Part shown: piece by piece, positions 53,394 to 63,381 of the stretch | Position numbering within the stretch: the stretch's first letter is position 1 | How the letters are laid out: each line of letters begins with the position of its first letter | Assembly (NCBI GenBank): GCA_964372115.1 | Contig: CAYJPN010000005.1 | Coordinates: 62,001-126,000, forward strand | DNA from: CG2-30-36-16 sp964372115 | GTDB lineage: Bacteria; Bacteroidota; Ignavibacteria; Ignavibacteriales; Ignavibacteriaceae | Reading direction: 5' to 3' | Length of the DNA stretch: 64,000 nt | Made by a program: the position numbers and the translations under genes | Notes under the pieces: generated by a model | Told to the model about the DNA's origin: nothing | What the model saw: the letters and a program-made list of their open reading frames with translations, nothing else | Database searches by the model: none

Positions 53394-55028
53394 ATGAAAA
53401 AAACATTATTAGTCATATTAATTCTATCTTCAAACATATACTGCCAGTTTGATTCTTTAATCTTTTATAAGTATATGAGAATATCTGATACCGGAATGGA
53501 TATAGATGCAAGATATGTCGTATACCCTTTGGGAGACCAGAATAAAGACGGCTTTGATGACATTATGTTTTATGACTGCAGCGATAAAAGCGGATACATC
53601 TATACGGGTGGTAGTCCAATGGATACTATTCCAGCTAATATTCTACATTTTTATGATAGTTTATATATAGGCGGGGCAATTACTGTGATTGATCTAAACA
53701 ATGATCATATAAAAGATATTTTTGTAACTACATTAGTCACCACAGATAGTGGATATCGACATCAAGGACCTTTACGTGTTTATTATGGTGGAGACGTAAT
53801 TGATTCTTTACCTAATTTAACTTTTAATCCTCCTCCAGGAATTAAAGGGATATCGCCAATAATTCTAAAAGATTTTAATGGCGATGGTAGAAGCGAGTTA
53901 GTATTATATGATTCTAATTTACCATATAGTTCTAAACAATATGGAACATTTTATTTTTACAATACCGGCGCGCAATTCGATACCATACCCCAATATATTA
54001 TAACGGGGGACTCTGTAAACCAAATAAGGTTAGAACAGATTTCTTCATCAGGTGATATAAACGGAGACGGTAATACAGATTTTACATTCCACGGCACGAT
54101 AGGACCCAGTCCACCTTATGATAGATATTTTAGAAGGTTTTATCTAGGGAATGAAAATTTTGAGTTGGAACCGGATGAAACTTTTTTTCAGGATGAACAC
54201 ACTTTTTCTGTGGACTATATGCGGATAATAAATGATATAAACGGAGATAAAAAAGATGATATCCTGATTCCTGATTACGGATTTTATAATTATTATTACC
54301 TCAATGCTATTCTGCATGGCAGTTTCCCTATCGATACAATTCCCGATGTCGGATTAAATACTCAAAACCAGGGGATCAGTCTTTATCAGGCATGTTCTCT
54401 AGGTGATGTAAATGGAGACGGGTTTAACGATTTTTTTTCTACTACTTTGAACTTTGGATATAGAAATGTAAAATTATGGGTGGGAGGAAGAGATATGCCT
54501 TACACATCTGATGACCAGGCAAATAAAACCTGGTACGGAACCTCGGATGGATTTGGTAGAACTATCTCCAATGTAGGTGATGTAGACGGTGATGGGGTAA
54601 ACGATATTTTAATTGGACAAATTCTTTACGGGAATCAGCCGAATCCTTATTGCAAATATAGCTGGATATATATATTTAAAGGCGACACAAGTGTAATGGG
54701 AGATACCGGTGCCGTTAATGTAAAAAATGAAATTCCGGTACCGGACGAATACTATTTATATGAACCTTATCCGAATCCGTTTAATCCCTCTACTACTATC
54801 AAATGGCAGTCCTCTGCACAAGGTTATACCACTATAAAAGTATTTGATATTCTTGGCAAAGAGATAGCTGTTCTTATCAATAAAGATTTATCAGCAGGTC
54901 AGCATCAAATAGAATTTAATGCAGAAGAATACAAACTAAGCAGTGGGGTTTATTTTATAAATATTAAAATAATGAGAAGCGGGAACGAAATATACACTGA
55001 AAATAAAAAAATTATTTTGATGAAATAA
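53394..55028 (+). CDS. T9SS-secreted FG-GAP/VCBS beta-propeller protein, paralogue 1
   Basis: 544 residues from the ATG at 53394 (AAGGAG 5 bases upstream; the frame is open from 53364 without a better start). A signal peptide ends NIYCQ. The body is an integrin-like propeller with calcium-binding DxNxDGxxD loops: DQNKDGFDD, DFNGDGRSE, DINGDGNTD, DINGDKKDD, DVNGDGFND, DVDGDGVND. The T9SS sorting domain runs from EPYPNPFNPSTTIKW to the final KKIILMK. It is nearly identical to the next gene except in about residues 75-150 and at the very end. Confidence 0.85.
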   Translation: MKKTLLVILILSSNIYCQFDSLIFYKYMRISDTGMDIDARYVVYPLGDQNKDGFDDIMFYDCSDKSGYIYTGGSPMDTIPANILHFYDSLYIGGAITVIDLNNDHIKDIFVTTLVTTDSGYRHQGPLRVYYGGDVIDSLPNLTFNPPPGIKGISPIILKDFNGDGRSELVLYDSNLPYSSKQYGTFYFYNTGAQFDTIPQYIITGDSVNQIRLEQISSSGDINGDGNTDFTFHGTIGPSPPYDRYFRRFYLGNENFELEPDETFFQDEHTFSVDYMRIINDINGDKKDDILIPDYGFYNYYYLNAILHGSFPIDTIPDVGLNTQNQGISLYQACSLGDVNGDGFNDFFSTTLNFGYRNVKLWVGGRDMPYTSDDQANKTWYGTSDGFGRTISNVGDVDGDGVNDILIGQILYGNQPNPYCKYSWIYIFKGDTSVMGDTGAVNVKNEIPVPDEYYLYEPYPNPFNPSTTIKWQSSAQGYTTIKVFDILGKEIAVLINKDLSAGQHQIEFNAEEYKLSSGVYFINIKIMRSGNEIYTENKKIILMK

Positions 55029-55053
55029 CAGAAAAACTTTATAGGAAATTATT

Positions 55054-56661
55054 ATGAACAAATTCTTTTTACTAATCATTTTACTATCTTCAAACATCTA
55101 CTGTCAGTTTGATTCTTTAATCTTTTATAAGCATATGAGAGTATCTGATTCCGGAATGGATATAGATGCAAGATATGTCGTATACCCTTTGGGAGACCAG
55201 AATAAAGACGGCTTTGATGATTTAATGTTTTATGATTGCAGCGACCAAAGCGGGTATATATATATGGGCGGTAGTCCAATGGATACGGTCTATCAAAACA
55301 AAATCCCCATTTGGGAAAACAGCAGAATTGTTACTATGGATGTTAATAATGATAGCACTCAAGATATTATCATAGTGACTGAAATATATAATGATAGTAT
55401 TTATTGGCATCCTGGACCGATTAAAATATACTTTGGTGGGGAATTAATAGATACTATCCCAAATTTAGTTTTCAGTCCACCGCCAGGAGCAAAGGGTTTT
55501 AATCCGCAAGTATTAAAAGATTTCAATGGAGATGGAAGAAGCGAGCTAGTATTGTACGATGCTAATCTACCTTACAGTTATAAACAGTATGGAATATTTT
55601 ATTTCTATAATACCGGGGCGCAATTTGATACAATACCTCAATACATTATAACCGGGGATTCTGTAAACCAAATACGGTTAAACTGGATTTCTTCTTCTGG
55701 TGATATAAACGGAGATGGTAAAACTGATTTTACATTAACCGGTACCATCGGGCACAGCCCCCCCTACGATAGATATTTCAGAAGTTTTTATCTCGGTAAT
55801 GAAAATTTTGATTTAGAACCGGATGTAACTTTTTACCAGGATGAACACACATTTTCTGTAGACTATATGCGGATAATAAATGACATAAACGGCGATAGAA
55901 AAGATGATATTCTGATAAATGATTATGGATTTTATAATTATTATTATCTCAATGCAATTCTGCATGGCAGTTTCCCTATCGATACAGTCCCCGATGTTGG
56001 ATTAAATACACAAAACCAGGGAATCAGTCTTTATCAGGCATGTTCTCTCGGTGATGTAAATGGAGATGGGTTTAACGATTTTTTTTCTACTACTTTGAAC
56101 TTTGGATATAGAAATGTAAAATTATGGGTGGGAGGAAGAGATATGCCTTACACATCTGATGACCAGGCAAATAAAACCTGGTACGGAACCTCGGATGGAT
56201 TCGGTAGAACTATCTCCAATGTAGGTGATGTAGACGGCGATGGGGTAAATGATATATTGATTGCACAAATCCTTTATGGTAACCAGCCAAATCCTTACTG
56301 CAAATATAGCTGGATATATATCTTCAAAGGAGATACAAGTGTAATGGGAGATACTGGTGCAGTAAATGTTAAAAATGAAATACCTGTACCGGACGAATAT
56401 TATCTATATGAACCTTATCCCAATCCCTTCAATCCCTCTACTACAATCAAATGGAAGTCTTCTGCACCGAGTCATACAATGATAAAAGTATTTGATATTC
56501 TCGGCAAAGAGATAGCGGTTCTTATCGATAAAGATTTATCAGCGGGTCAGCATCAAATCGAATTTAATGCAGAAGAATACAAACTAAGCAGCGGGGTTTA
56601 TTTTATAAATATAAAAACCGGTAATTTTGAAGATATAAAGAAGATGATTTATTTAAAATAA
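55054..56661 (+). CDS. T9SS-secreted FG-GAP/VCBS beta-propeller protein, paralogue 2
   Basis: 535 residues with the same plan as paralogue 1: signal peptide (MNKFFLLIILLSSNIYCQ), repeated DxNxDGxxD calcium loops, and a sorting domain EPYPNPFNPSTTIKW...KKMIYLK. The two genes are 25 bases apart. The block around 56010-56260 is almost base-identical to 54370-54620, while the segment after GGSPMDT is clearly diverged. This is a tandem duplication, possibly with gene conversion. Ligand unknown; adhesion or polymer binding is inferred from the fold. Confidence 0.85.
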   Translation: MNKFFLLIILLSSNIYCQFDSLIFYKHMRVSDSGMDIDARYVVYPLGDQNKDGFDDLMFYDCSDQSGYIYMGGSPMDTVYQNKIPIWENSRIVTMDVNNDSTQDIIIVTEIYNDSIYWHPGPIKIYFGGELIDTIPNLVFSPPPGAKGFNPQVLKDFNGDGRSELVLYDANLPYSYKQYGIFYFYNTGAQFDTIPQYIITGDSVNQIRLNWISSSGDINGDGKTDFTLTGTIGHSPPYDRYFRSFYLGNENFDLEPDVTFYQDEHTFSVDYMRIINDINGDRKDDILINDYGFYNYYYLNAILHGSFPIDTVPDVGLNTQNQGISLYQACSLGDVNGDGFNDFFSTTLNFGYRNVKLWVGGRDMPYTSDDQANKTWYGTSDGFGRTISNVGDVDGDGVNDILIAQILYGNQPNPYCKYSWIYIFKGDTSVMGDTGAVNVKNEIPVPDEYYLYEPYPNPFNPSTTIKWKSSAPSHTMIKVFDILGKEIAVLIDKDLSAGQHQIEFNAEEYKLSSGVYFINIKTGNFEDIKKMIYLK

Positions 56662-56677
56662 AAATCAGAGAAAAATC

Positions 56678-58306
56678 ATGAAAAAAATATTCTTGATGTT
56701 GATTATTCTGCCAACTATAAATGTTACAGCGCAAAACTATTTTACAATGCCTTCCTTCTGGGAAGTATTTGAACCTGGCTTAGCGTTTAATATAGAAGCC
56801 TTCGATATTAATAAGGATGGTAAACTTGATGTTGTCACCGGCAACTGGAATAATACTTATGTTTATTTCGGCGGACCTGGGACATTGGATGAAACGGTAG
56901 ATGTAATATATACTGGACGAATGCTCTCGATATGCGACTACAACGGTGATGGTTTTGATGATATGATAAATATGCATCTCACAAGTTTCGACAGCAGCCG
57001 ATGGGATTATAATGGTGAAATACTATTTTATTGGGGTAGTGATACTACAGATTTATCGATTGACACCATCCCTGACTATACTATTCCTTTACCAACTAAA
57101 TACCCTCGTATTGAGAAATTCACTATTGGATATAAAACAGTTGGTATCCATACAGGTGATTTGAATGGTGATGGTAAAATGGACATAATACTTAGTTCAT
57201 TAAATATACGTGATACTATAACGACAGGTTCCAATGGGAGGATTTATATTTATTTGGGGAAAAATATACCTGCTGACACAGTAGATTTTAAACTCGTGGG
57301 AGAGAATCCATCATCTTCGATTGGTGACTTTGTACAGGTCGGGAATATAAATGGCGATGATTATGATGATCTACTTTTTAGTTCACGAAAAACGACCCAA
57401 TTAGGCTATGTGCATGACAGCCTGCATTATCTGCATGTATATTATGGATCAGAAAATTTCTCGCCGGTTTACGGTAATGAAGACAAAATATATGTTTCGC
57501 ATGTTAATCCAACGGATAGTACAGCAGAATGGTTTGTCAGATCATTTTCTGTAGATGATATTAATGGGGATGGTATAGAGGACGTGGTTGTCGGAAGATC
57601 ATTTTACAATTACCCAATGGTAACTAATGTACACTATGGCAGCGCTGATGGAATAGATACCATTCCTTCTTTCAGTTTTATTCAAGACACAACAATAACG
57701 TTATTTCATAGCGCTGGAGGAATAACACAAAATGTCGGGGACTATAATAATGACGGATATGCTGATTTCATTATACAGTCCGGATGGCAAATATTCACAT
57801 TGCATTTTGGAGGACCATTCGTCAGCAACAAAAACAAATATGGAGTTAGAGGATATTCGCATGCAAATCCAACCTTTCCACGAAAAGCTGTGAATATGGG
57901 AATACAGAATAATAATGACAATGTTAATGATATAGCCGTTATAGTTGAAGGCGGTACCCCCGAGAATTATGGCTACATCTTGATGTTATATGGTCAAGAT
58001 GTACCAGTAAGTTTACGAGAAACCGAACAAAAATATTTAAATTTTAATTTATTTCAGAATTACCCTAATCCATTTAACCCATCAACTAAAATAAATTTTC
58101 AAATCGAAAAGGCTGCGCGTATAAAAATAGTAGTATACAATATTCTCGGCAAAGAAATAGCTGTATTAATTAATGAAGAAAAAAGACCGGGCAAATACGA
58201 AATAGAATTTAATGCAGTAGAATATAATCTAGCTTCTGGTGTTTACTTTTACAAAATAAGTACTGGAAAAAATGAAATTGTGAAGAAGATGACATATTTA
58301 AAATAG
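56678..58306 (+). CDS. T9SS-secreted FG-GAP repeat protein (third member)
   Basis: 542 residues. The signal peptide is at 1-18 (LMLIILPTINVTAQ). Calcium-loop repeats are DINKDGKLD, DYNGDGFDD, DLNGDGKMD, NINGDDYDD, DINGDGIED, DYNNDGYAD, so again a propeller. The sorting domain is FQNYPNPFNPSTKINFQI...ASGVYFYKI...KKMTYLK. It is clearly related to the two preceding genes but much more diverged. It lies 16 bases after paralogue 2 and probably shares its transcript. Confidence 0.85.
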   Translation: MKKIFLMLIILPTINVTAQNYFTMPSFWEVFEPGLAFNIEAFDINKDGKLDVVTGNWNNTYVYFGGPGTLDETVDVIYTGRMLSICDYNGDGFDDMINMHLTSFDSSRWDYNGEILFYWGSDTTDLSIDTIPDYTIPLPTKYPRIEKFTIGYKTVGIHTGDLNGDGKMDIILSSLNIRDTITTGSNGRIYIYLGKNIPADTVDFKLVGENPSSSIGDFVQVGNINGDDYDDLLFSSRKTTQLGYVHDSLHYLHVYYGSENFSPVYGNEDKIYVSHVNPTDSTAEWFVRSFSVDDINGDGIEDVVVGRSFYNYPMVTNVHYGSADGIDTIPSFSFIQDTTITLFHSAGGITQNVGDYNNDGYADFIIQSGWQIFTLHFGGPFVSNKNKYGVRGYSHANPTFPRKAVNMGIQNNNDNVNDIAVIVEGGTPENYGYILMLYGQDVPVSLRETEQKYLNFNLFQNYPNPFNPSTKINFQIEKAARIKIVVYNILGKEIAVLINEEKRPGKYEIEFNAVEYNLASGVYFYKISTGKNEIVKKMTYLK

Positions 58307-58357
58307 TACCTATATGTGCTACAATATCTCTTATTTATTAACAAACTTTGGAGTAAC

Positions 58358-61300
58358 ATGAAAAAAATAATGTTTCTTTTTTGTTTTTTTTCTTTCATCC
58401 TGTTTGCTCAAGAACAGGATAGGTTTATTATCGGTGCTGATTGGCTGAATTCAATCACGCCCCACCCCTATTACCATTTTCAGGATCTCAGACCGGAATT
58501 TTGGGATACTGTCAAATCATTCGGATTAAACTATGGAGCATTAAATATGGGTTTTAGTGCTTGGAGCAATACCCGGGTTTTAACAGAATTAGATAAAGCT
58601 AATGTTAGGAATATTAGAATTTTTCTAGATACGTATCGATTTTATCCAACAAATGGGCGACGGTGGATGTATCAGGCTGAAGATCAATATGATTTTTTGA
58701 CGCATGGTACTGGAGAAGGTTACAATGAAATTCAAAATAACTATGTGCCCGAATTGCATTGGAGTAAGGTAAAAATAGATGAAGGAGTTAACAATCATAT
58801 TCGATTAAATACTTCTCAGTACTCTCAAGGTTATGTAATTGAAAATTTACGTAGACCGAGTGAAATACCTGATAGCGCAACCTACTATCTGAAAATTGGA
58901 ATAAGAAAAACACAATCTATTAACGATTCTACAAAAATTTGTCGAATAGTTATTAAAAATAAAACTACTGGTGACAGTTTATACAAAATTTTAAGAGCCA
59001 GCGATATACATCCTTCGGATATATGGATAGAAAAATTTGTGTTTCAATTTAACAAACTGGTTACTGGCCCTAAATCAGATGACGTTATTGAATCAAACTA
59101 TGAATTAAATGACACATTAGGATTGACAGGTATTGAAGATTATGTTTTTAATGAGAAAGTAACTTATACTCCTTATGAAATTAAACTCTATTGGTATGGA
59201 GAAATAAACTGCGATATAGATTATGTTGTGGTGGAAGATTCTAATTCTTTTAGACTACATAATGGAAATCTTGATTATATTTTTAATAATGCGGTAACTC
59301 CATTTAAAGACGATTCGGCTCTTGGTAATATTAAAATTATGGATGAACCTCATTTTCAGCACTTTCTTCCTTTAAGATACACTAATACCAAAGTAAGCGA
59401 TTACCTCGGAGTTTCAAATCAATCCAAACATGCACTGGCATTTTGCGTTCCACAAAGGGCACCAGTTCAAAGATTTGCTGCCGAAACTCGGTTGAATAAA
59501 ATTTTAACAGATATATATCCGATCCCGTATTACAATGCTGATAGTTCACTTTTCGTGCGTCCGGGCGACCTTAATTATACCCCCATTTTGCAAGATAGAT
59601 TTCAAACTAATTTGATTAACCACCTTACAGATGTAAACCAAACCTCTTCAATTTTTGATGAGCCGTTTTGGTTTACAGTTCAGGCACATGAATGGACAAA
59701 TCCCCGTTGGCACAGAGAACCATCTGCATATGAGATAAAAGCGATGGCAAATTTAGGCATATGTAGTGGCACAAAAGGTATATATTATTTTATGTTTACT
59801 AAACCAGTCGGATCTGGAACAGGATTTTTAGATGCGAATAATATAAGCAGCCTTAGCTCTGGTATACCTGTTCCAAGATACCTTGATAATTATGGATACC
59901 CTAAATGGGCGACAATTAAAAATTATAACCATTATCTTGCATTAGTTGGGAATGAATTACTTCAGTTGGTATGGCAGAATGCAATCAGTATTCATCAAGG
60001 TCAACCCGTAGAAAGTTATATTAATTCGTTAATGACGAATGATTCACCTAATCAGCGTTATATACAATTAGCCACATTTAAGAGAAAAGATGCCCTGTTA
60101 AATCCTAATCTCGAATATTTTTTTGTAGTAAATCGCCGTACATTACCAACAGAGCAGCGAAATATTACAATAACTATTAATAAAAACTCTTCCACATTTA
60201 ATAACTGGAAAATAGTTGAAGTCGGTTCTTCCAATTCCTGGGTAATAACTAAGACAGGTAATTTTCAAACAACATTTGAACCGGGCGAAGGTAAATTATT
60301 CAGGTTAGAACCTGTAATGATTGCCGGGGGAACACTCGCAGTGCATGAGACTGTACCTGCAAGTACCACCTTAAACATTAAAGGCACTATTAATGTACCG
60401 GCAGGAAGAATTTTAACAATCAATTCCGGTTGTAATTTAAATTTCCCTAATCGTACGGCTCTTTTGGTTTCTGGAAATTTGAATATTTACGGAACCAACA
60501 ATCAAAAAGTCACATTCGATTTCGAAGCAGGTAGTTTAATTGAATCAACCCCACCTGAAGGGATTAAATTGTATAGCGGCTCAACTTCTAACATCCAATA
60601 TGCAATTATCAAAAATGCTCCTACCGGTATTTATGCCGTAAATTGTCAACCCGAAATTACCAATACGGAAATATTTGATTGCCTAAGCGGATTATATTTA
60701 AATGAATGTAACTATACGCCCGGTGATTGGTATGGAACAATGATAATGAATTGTAATTTTCATGATAACAATATCGGGATGTATTTAACTTCTTCATCAC
60801 CATATTTGAATAGTAATTCTTTTGAAGAAAATCTAACTGGCTTATATTGCGCGGATAATTCATCCCCTTTCTTAGGTGAATTAACCGAACCGGGCACAAA
60901 CTACTTTTACCGCAACGATAATCATATCTACTCATACTTTTCAACACCTGTAATTGGTATAGAAGGTGAAGAATATATTGCGGGATATAATACTTTTGAA
61001 GAACCGGCAAATCACCATATTGTTGCTGAATATGAGAGTTATGTAATGGCTGAAAATAACTGTTGGCAGCCGTTTGACGAAAGATATTTTGTGGAAAACT
61101 TTGAAAGTTACATAGATTATAATCCCAATTGGGAATGTGGAAAAGGATCAGCTCCTCAAAAAGAAAACTCATTATCTGCGGGTACGGCATTAAATAAGGG
61201 AGGTAATAATAATCCTTATATTCAATTTATTTATGCTGTGCATGAATTAAAAAATAAAAATAAACATAAAGCAAAAACTATCTTCAAAAAGCTTATTAAG

Positions 61301-61480
61301 GATTACGTCAATGATGATTTTATAATTCATCCTTTCGAATTCTTAAGAAAGATTTGCGAAACAAATAATGAGCTATACAGCTTAATAACTTTGGGAAATA
61401 CAACATTAACGAATAATGTAAATCCTGTCCTTCAAGATTATTTAAAACTTCTCAAATTAAAAAAGGTAATGGCTGTATAA
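58358..61480 (+). CDS. Secreted glycosidase-like/beta-helix protein, zero-frame part ending before its T9SS domain
   Basis: 1040 residues from the ATG at 58358 (GGAG 5 bases upstream; a GTG at 58316 adds an unlikely leader). A signal peptide (KIMFLFCFFSFILFAQ) is followed by a region that looks like a TIM-barrel glycosidase (IGADWLNSITPH...IFDEPFWFTVQAHEWTNPRWHREP, about residues 20-620). A right-handed beta-helix follows (about 655-905), then a helical linker. The frame stops at 61478-61480, soon after A_AAA_AAG at 61459-61465. The sorting domain continues in the -1 frame. The catalytic role is not proven; no GH family could be named. Confidence 0.75.
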   Translation: MKKIMFLFCFFSFILFAQEQDRFIIGADWLNSITPHPYYHFQDLRPEFWDTVKSFGLNYGALNMGFSAWSNTRVLTELDKANVRNIRIFLDTYRFYPTNGRRWMYQAEDQYDFLTHGTGEGYNEIQNNYVPELHWSKVKIDEGVNNHIRLNTSQYSQGYVIENLRRPSEIPDSATYYLKIGIRKTQSINDSTKICRIVIKNKTTGDSLYKILRASDIHPSDIWIEKFVFQFNKLVTGPKSDDVIESNYELNDTLGLTGIEDYVFNEKVTYTPYEIKLYWYGEINCDIDYVVVEDSNSFRLHNGNLDYIFNNAVTPFKDDSALGNIKIMDEPHFQHFLPLRYTNTKVSDYLGVSNQSKHALAFCVPQRAPVQRFAAETRLNKILTDIYPIPYYNADSSLFVRPGDLNYTPILQDRFQTNLINHLTDVNQTSSIFDEPFWFTVQAHEWTNPRWHREPSAYEIKAMANLGICSGTKGIYYFMFTKPVGSGTGFLDANNISSLSSGIPVPRYLDNYGYPKWATIKNYNHYLALVGNELLQLVWQNAISIHQGQPVESYINSLMTNDSPNQRYIQLATFKRKDALLNPNLEYFFVVNRRTLPTEQRNITITINKNSSTFNNWKIVEVGSSNSWVITKTGNFQTTFEPGEGKLFRLEPVMIAGGTLAVHETVPASTTLNIKGTINVPAGRILTINSGCNLNFPNRTALLVSGNLNIYGTNNQKVTFDFEAGSLIESTPPEGIKLYSGSTSNIQYAIIKNAPTGIYAVNCQPEITNTEIFDCLSGLYLNECNYTPGDWYGTMIMNCNFHDNNIGMYLTSSSPYLNSNSFEENLTGLYCADNSSPFLGELTEPGTNYFYRNDNHIYSYFSTPVIGIEGEEYIAGYNTFEEPANHHIVAEYESYVMAENNCWQPFDERYFVENFESYIDYNPNWECGKGSAPQKENSLSAGTALNKGGNNNPYIQFIYAVHELKNKNKHKAKTIFKKLIKDYVNDDFIIHPFEFLRKICETNNELYSLITLGNTTLTNNVNPVLQDYLKLLKLKKVMAV
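61459..61465 (+). promoter_or_regulatory. A_AAA_AAG heptamer: candidate -1 frameshift site
   Basis: In the zero frame the codons are TTA AAA AAG, exactly the arrangement of the dnaX-type slippery heptamer. A -1 slip continues with GGT at 61465 into the open frame that carries the T9SS sorting domain; without it, translation ends five codons later. No strong downstream hairpin or upstream Shine-Dalgarno stimulator was seen, so a one-base loss from an A7 run is the alternative. Confidence 0.55.
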
Positions 61481-61977
61481 GTGGTTTAAATAGTTGCATT
61501 AGTAGTTCTGCTACAGACGAAATTAAACTACTTTCGTTATATAGGAAATTTGTACATTACTATAATTCGAATATGGATTCTGCAAGAGCCGTTTTTGATG
61601 ATATAACTGCATTATATCCCAAAATGGAATTGACGAAAAAATTGGGTTCTCTTCTGTCCGGCGAATTAAACAAAAAATCTTCCGATGACGCACCCGTTAG
61701 GATTAATGGATATTTACTTGACAATTATCCAAATCCTTTCAATCCATCAACGATGATTCGGTTTAATCTTCCTAAAAGAGAACATGTAAATATTGCAGTA
61801 TACGATATACTGGGAAAGCAAATTAAATTGCTGGTAGATGACGTGCTTGAAGAAGGAATTCACGAAGTACTTTTTTCAGCAAATGCAGATAATCTCTCGC
61901 TTGCAAGCGGAGTATATTTTGTAAAAATACAAACAGAAAATTTTGTAAAAACTCAAAAGATTTTGTTAATGAAATAA
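61465..61977 (+). CDS. C-terminal part of the glycosidase-like protein with T9SS sorting domain (-1 frame)
   Basis: 170 codons continuing the helical linker (GNGCISGLNSCISSSATDEI...ARAVFDDITALYPK, TPR-like) into a T9SS sorting domain (LDNYPNPFNPSTMIRFNL...ASGVYFVKIQ...KILLMK). The ATG at 61573 could be used internally but has no signal peptide, so it would not be exported alone. Fusion with the upstream part gives a protein of about 1206 residues. Confidence 0.75.
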   Translation, partial: GNGCISGLNSCISSSATDEIKLLSLYRKFVHYYNSNMDSARAVFDDITALYPKMELTKKLGSLLSGELNKKSSDDAPVRINGYLLDNYPNPFNPSTMIRFNLPKREHVNIAVYDILGKQIKLLVDDVLEEGIHEVLFSANADNLSLASGVYFVKIQTENFVKTQKILLMK

Positions 61978-61989
61978 ACTGTTTATATA

Positions 61990-62019
61990 CCGGGGATGGA
62001 AGTTTCATTCTGTCCCCGG
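61990..62019 (+). other. Hairpin after the last T9SS gene
   Basis: CCGGGGA (61990-61996) pairs with TCCCCGG (62013-62019), with an inner GAA/TTC pairing. No T-run follows. Position 13 bases after the stop suggests a 3' mRNA structure; the remainder to 62192 shows nothing else. Confidence 0.5.
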
Positions 62020-62192
62020 AAGAATATAGGAATGATATGTTTAAAAAAGGAATCCTAGAAATCTGGCACAATTTATTCCAACATTCCCCTATTCCCCCGC
62101 CGAAGACGGTATTCCTAACAGTTTAGCAATTTAACCATTTAACAATGACACAATTATATGACAACCGTATGACGATTATATGACTTCTCATT

Positions 62193-63332
62193 CTACACTC
62201 CCATCCTAATAATCTTATAATCATACTTCCCTCTCAACTGGTTTACGGCGCTGAAAAGTTTTTTTCGTTTGGCGGCTTCGTCTTCAAACAATAATTCCTG
62301 CTCGGCGAATGAATTTAATTTGCTAACGCCTACACCGATAAGCCGCACTGCAATGCGCCGTGTATTTGCTTTCTGCATTATGTCCCATGCAGTATCAAAA
62401 ACAACTCTGTCGTCGTCCGTCGGTTTAATTGTTTTTGCGCGCATTAATGTTTGGAAATCGGAGTAGCGCAGTTTAATGTTTATTGTTGCAGCCTGAAAGT
62501 TGTAATCCCGCAAAGTCTGGCACACCCTGCCGGCAAGTTCGAACAAAACAGATTTTAATTTTTCTTTACTTGTAACATCTTCATCAAAAGTAGTTTCCTT
62601 CGAAATACTTTTTTGTCCGTGTTCAACGGTAAGGTATTCTGTTCCCTCGCCGTGCGCTTTGTGCCATAAAGCCGTGCCGAACTTTCCGTAAGCCGCCGAA
62701 AAATAATCGGAGGGTAATTTTGTAATATCGCCAATTTTGTAAATTCCTTTGCTGTTCAAATCGCGCAGCATAACTTTTCCCACACCGGGAATCGTTTCAA
62801 CCGGCATTGGCTCTAAAAATTCTTTTGCCATACCGGGAATAATGTATGTTATTCCTCGCGGCTTCATACAATCGGAGCCTATTTTTGCAAGCGTTTTGTT
62901 GCTGCCAATCCCGATTGAACACGGCAGCCCGGTTTTAACCGCAATTTCATTTTGAAGAAAAGATGCGAATGAAAACAATGAACCATAAATTTTTTCGCAC
63001 CCGGTAAAGTCCATATAACACTCGTCAATTGATGCCTGCTCAACTACCGGGGCGTATTGTTCTAAAATATTTTTTACCGAGTGAGAATAACGCACGTACT
63101 CTTTGTGATGCCCATGCAAATAAACTCCGTAGGGACAAAGTTTAAACGCCGCGCGTATAGGCATGCCGGAATGTAACCCATAGCTGCGCGCTTCGTAAGA
63201 ACAAGCCGCAACCACTCCCCTGCCTTGCGGGTCGCCACCAACAACAACCGGTTTGCCTTCCAGCGAAGGATCGAGCAGCCGCTCCACCGAAACAAAAAAC
63301 GCATCAAGATCGAGATGAAATATTGTGGACAT
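62193..63332 (-). CDS. dinB: DNA polymerase IV (Y family)
   Basis: A 379-residue translesion polymerase. The catalytic acidic residues are in FHLDLDAFFVSVE (Asp8, Asp10) and SIDECYMDFT (near residues 102-104). The steric-gate and palm segment VAACSYEARSYGLHSGMPI and the helix-hairpin-helix region (VETIPGVGKVMLRDLNSKGIYKIGDI) are complete, as is the little-finger domain. The final residues are YDYKIIRMGV, without an obvious clamp-binding QxxLF at the extreme C-terminus. It stands alone between repeat elements and the T9SS island. Confidence 0.95.
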   Translation of the reverse strand: MSTIFHLDLDAFFVSVERLLDPSLEGKPVVVGGDPQGRGVVAACSYEARSYGLHSGMPIRAAFKLCPYGVYLHGHHKEYVRYSHSVKNILEQYAPVVEQASIDECYMDFTGCEKIYGSLFSFASFLQNEIAVKTGLPCSIGIGSNKTLAKIGSDCMKPRGITYIIPGMAKEFLEPMPVETIPGVGKVMLRDLNSKGIYKIGDITKLPSDYFSAAYGKFGTALWHKAHGEGTEYLTVEHGQKSISKETTFDEDVTSKEKLKSVLFELAGRVCQTLRDYNFQAATINIKLRYSDFQTLMRAKTIKPTDDDRVVFDTAWDIMQKANTRRIAVRLIGVGVSKLNSFAEQELLFEDEAAKRKKLFSAVNQLRGKYDYKIIRMGV

Positions 63333-63381
63333 GGTTATTTAAAATTCATTTTAATTAATTACATCTTCCGGTATGCAGCAA

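Noticed and set aside
58316..58357. Extended GTG start of the glycosidase-like protein
   Set aside because: The added 14 residues precede a normal signal peptide, while the ATG at 58358 has GGAG at the right distance.
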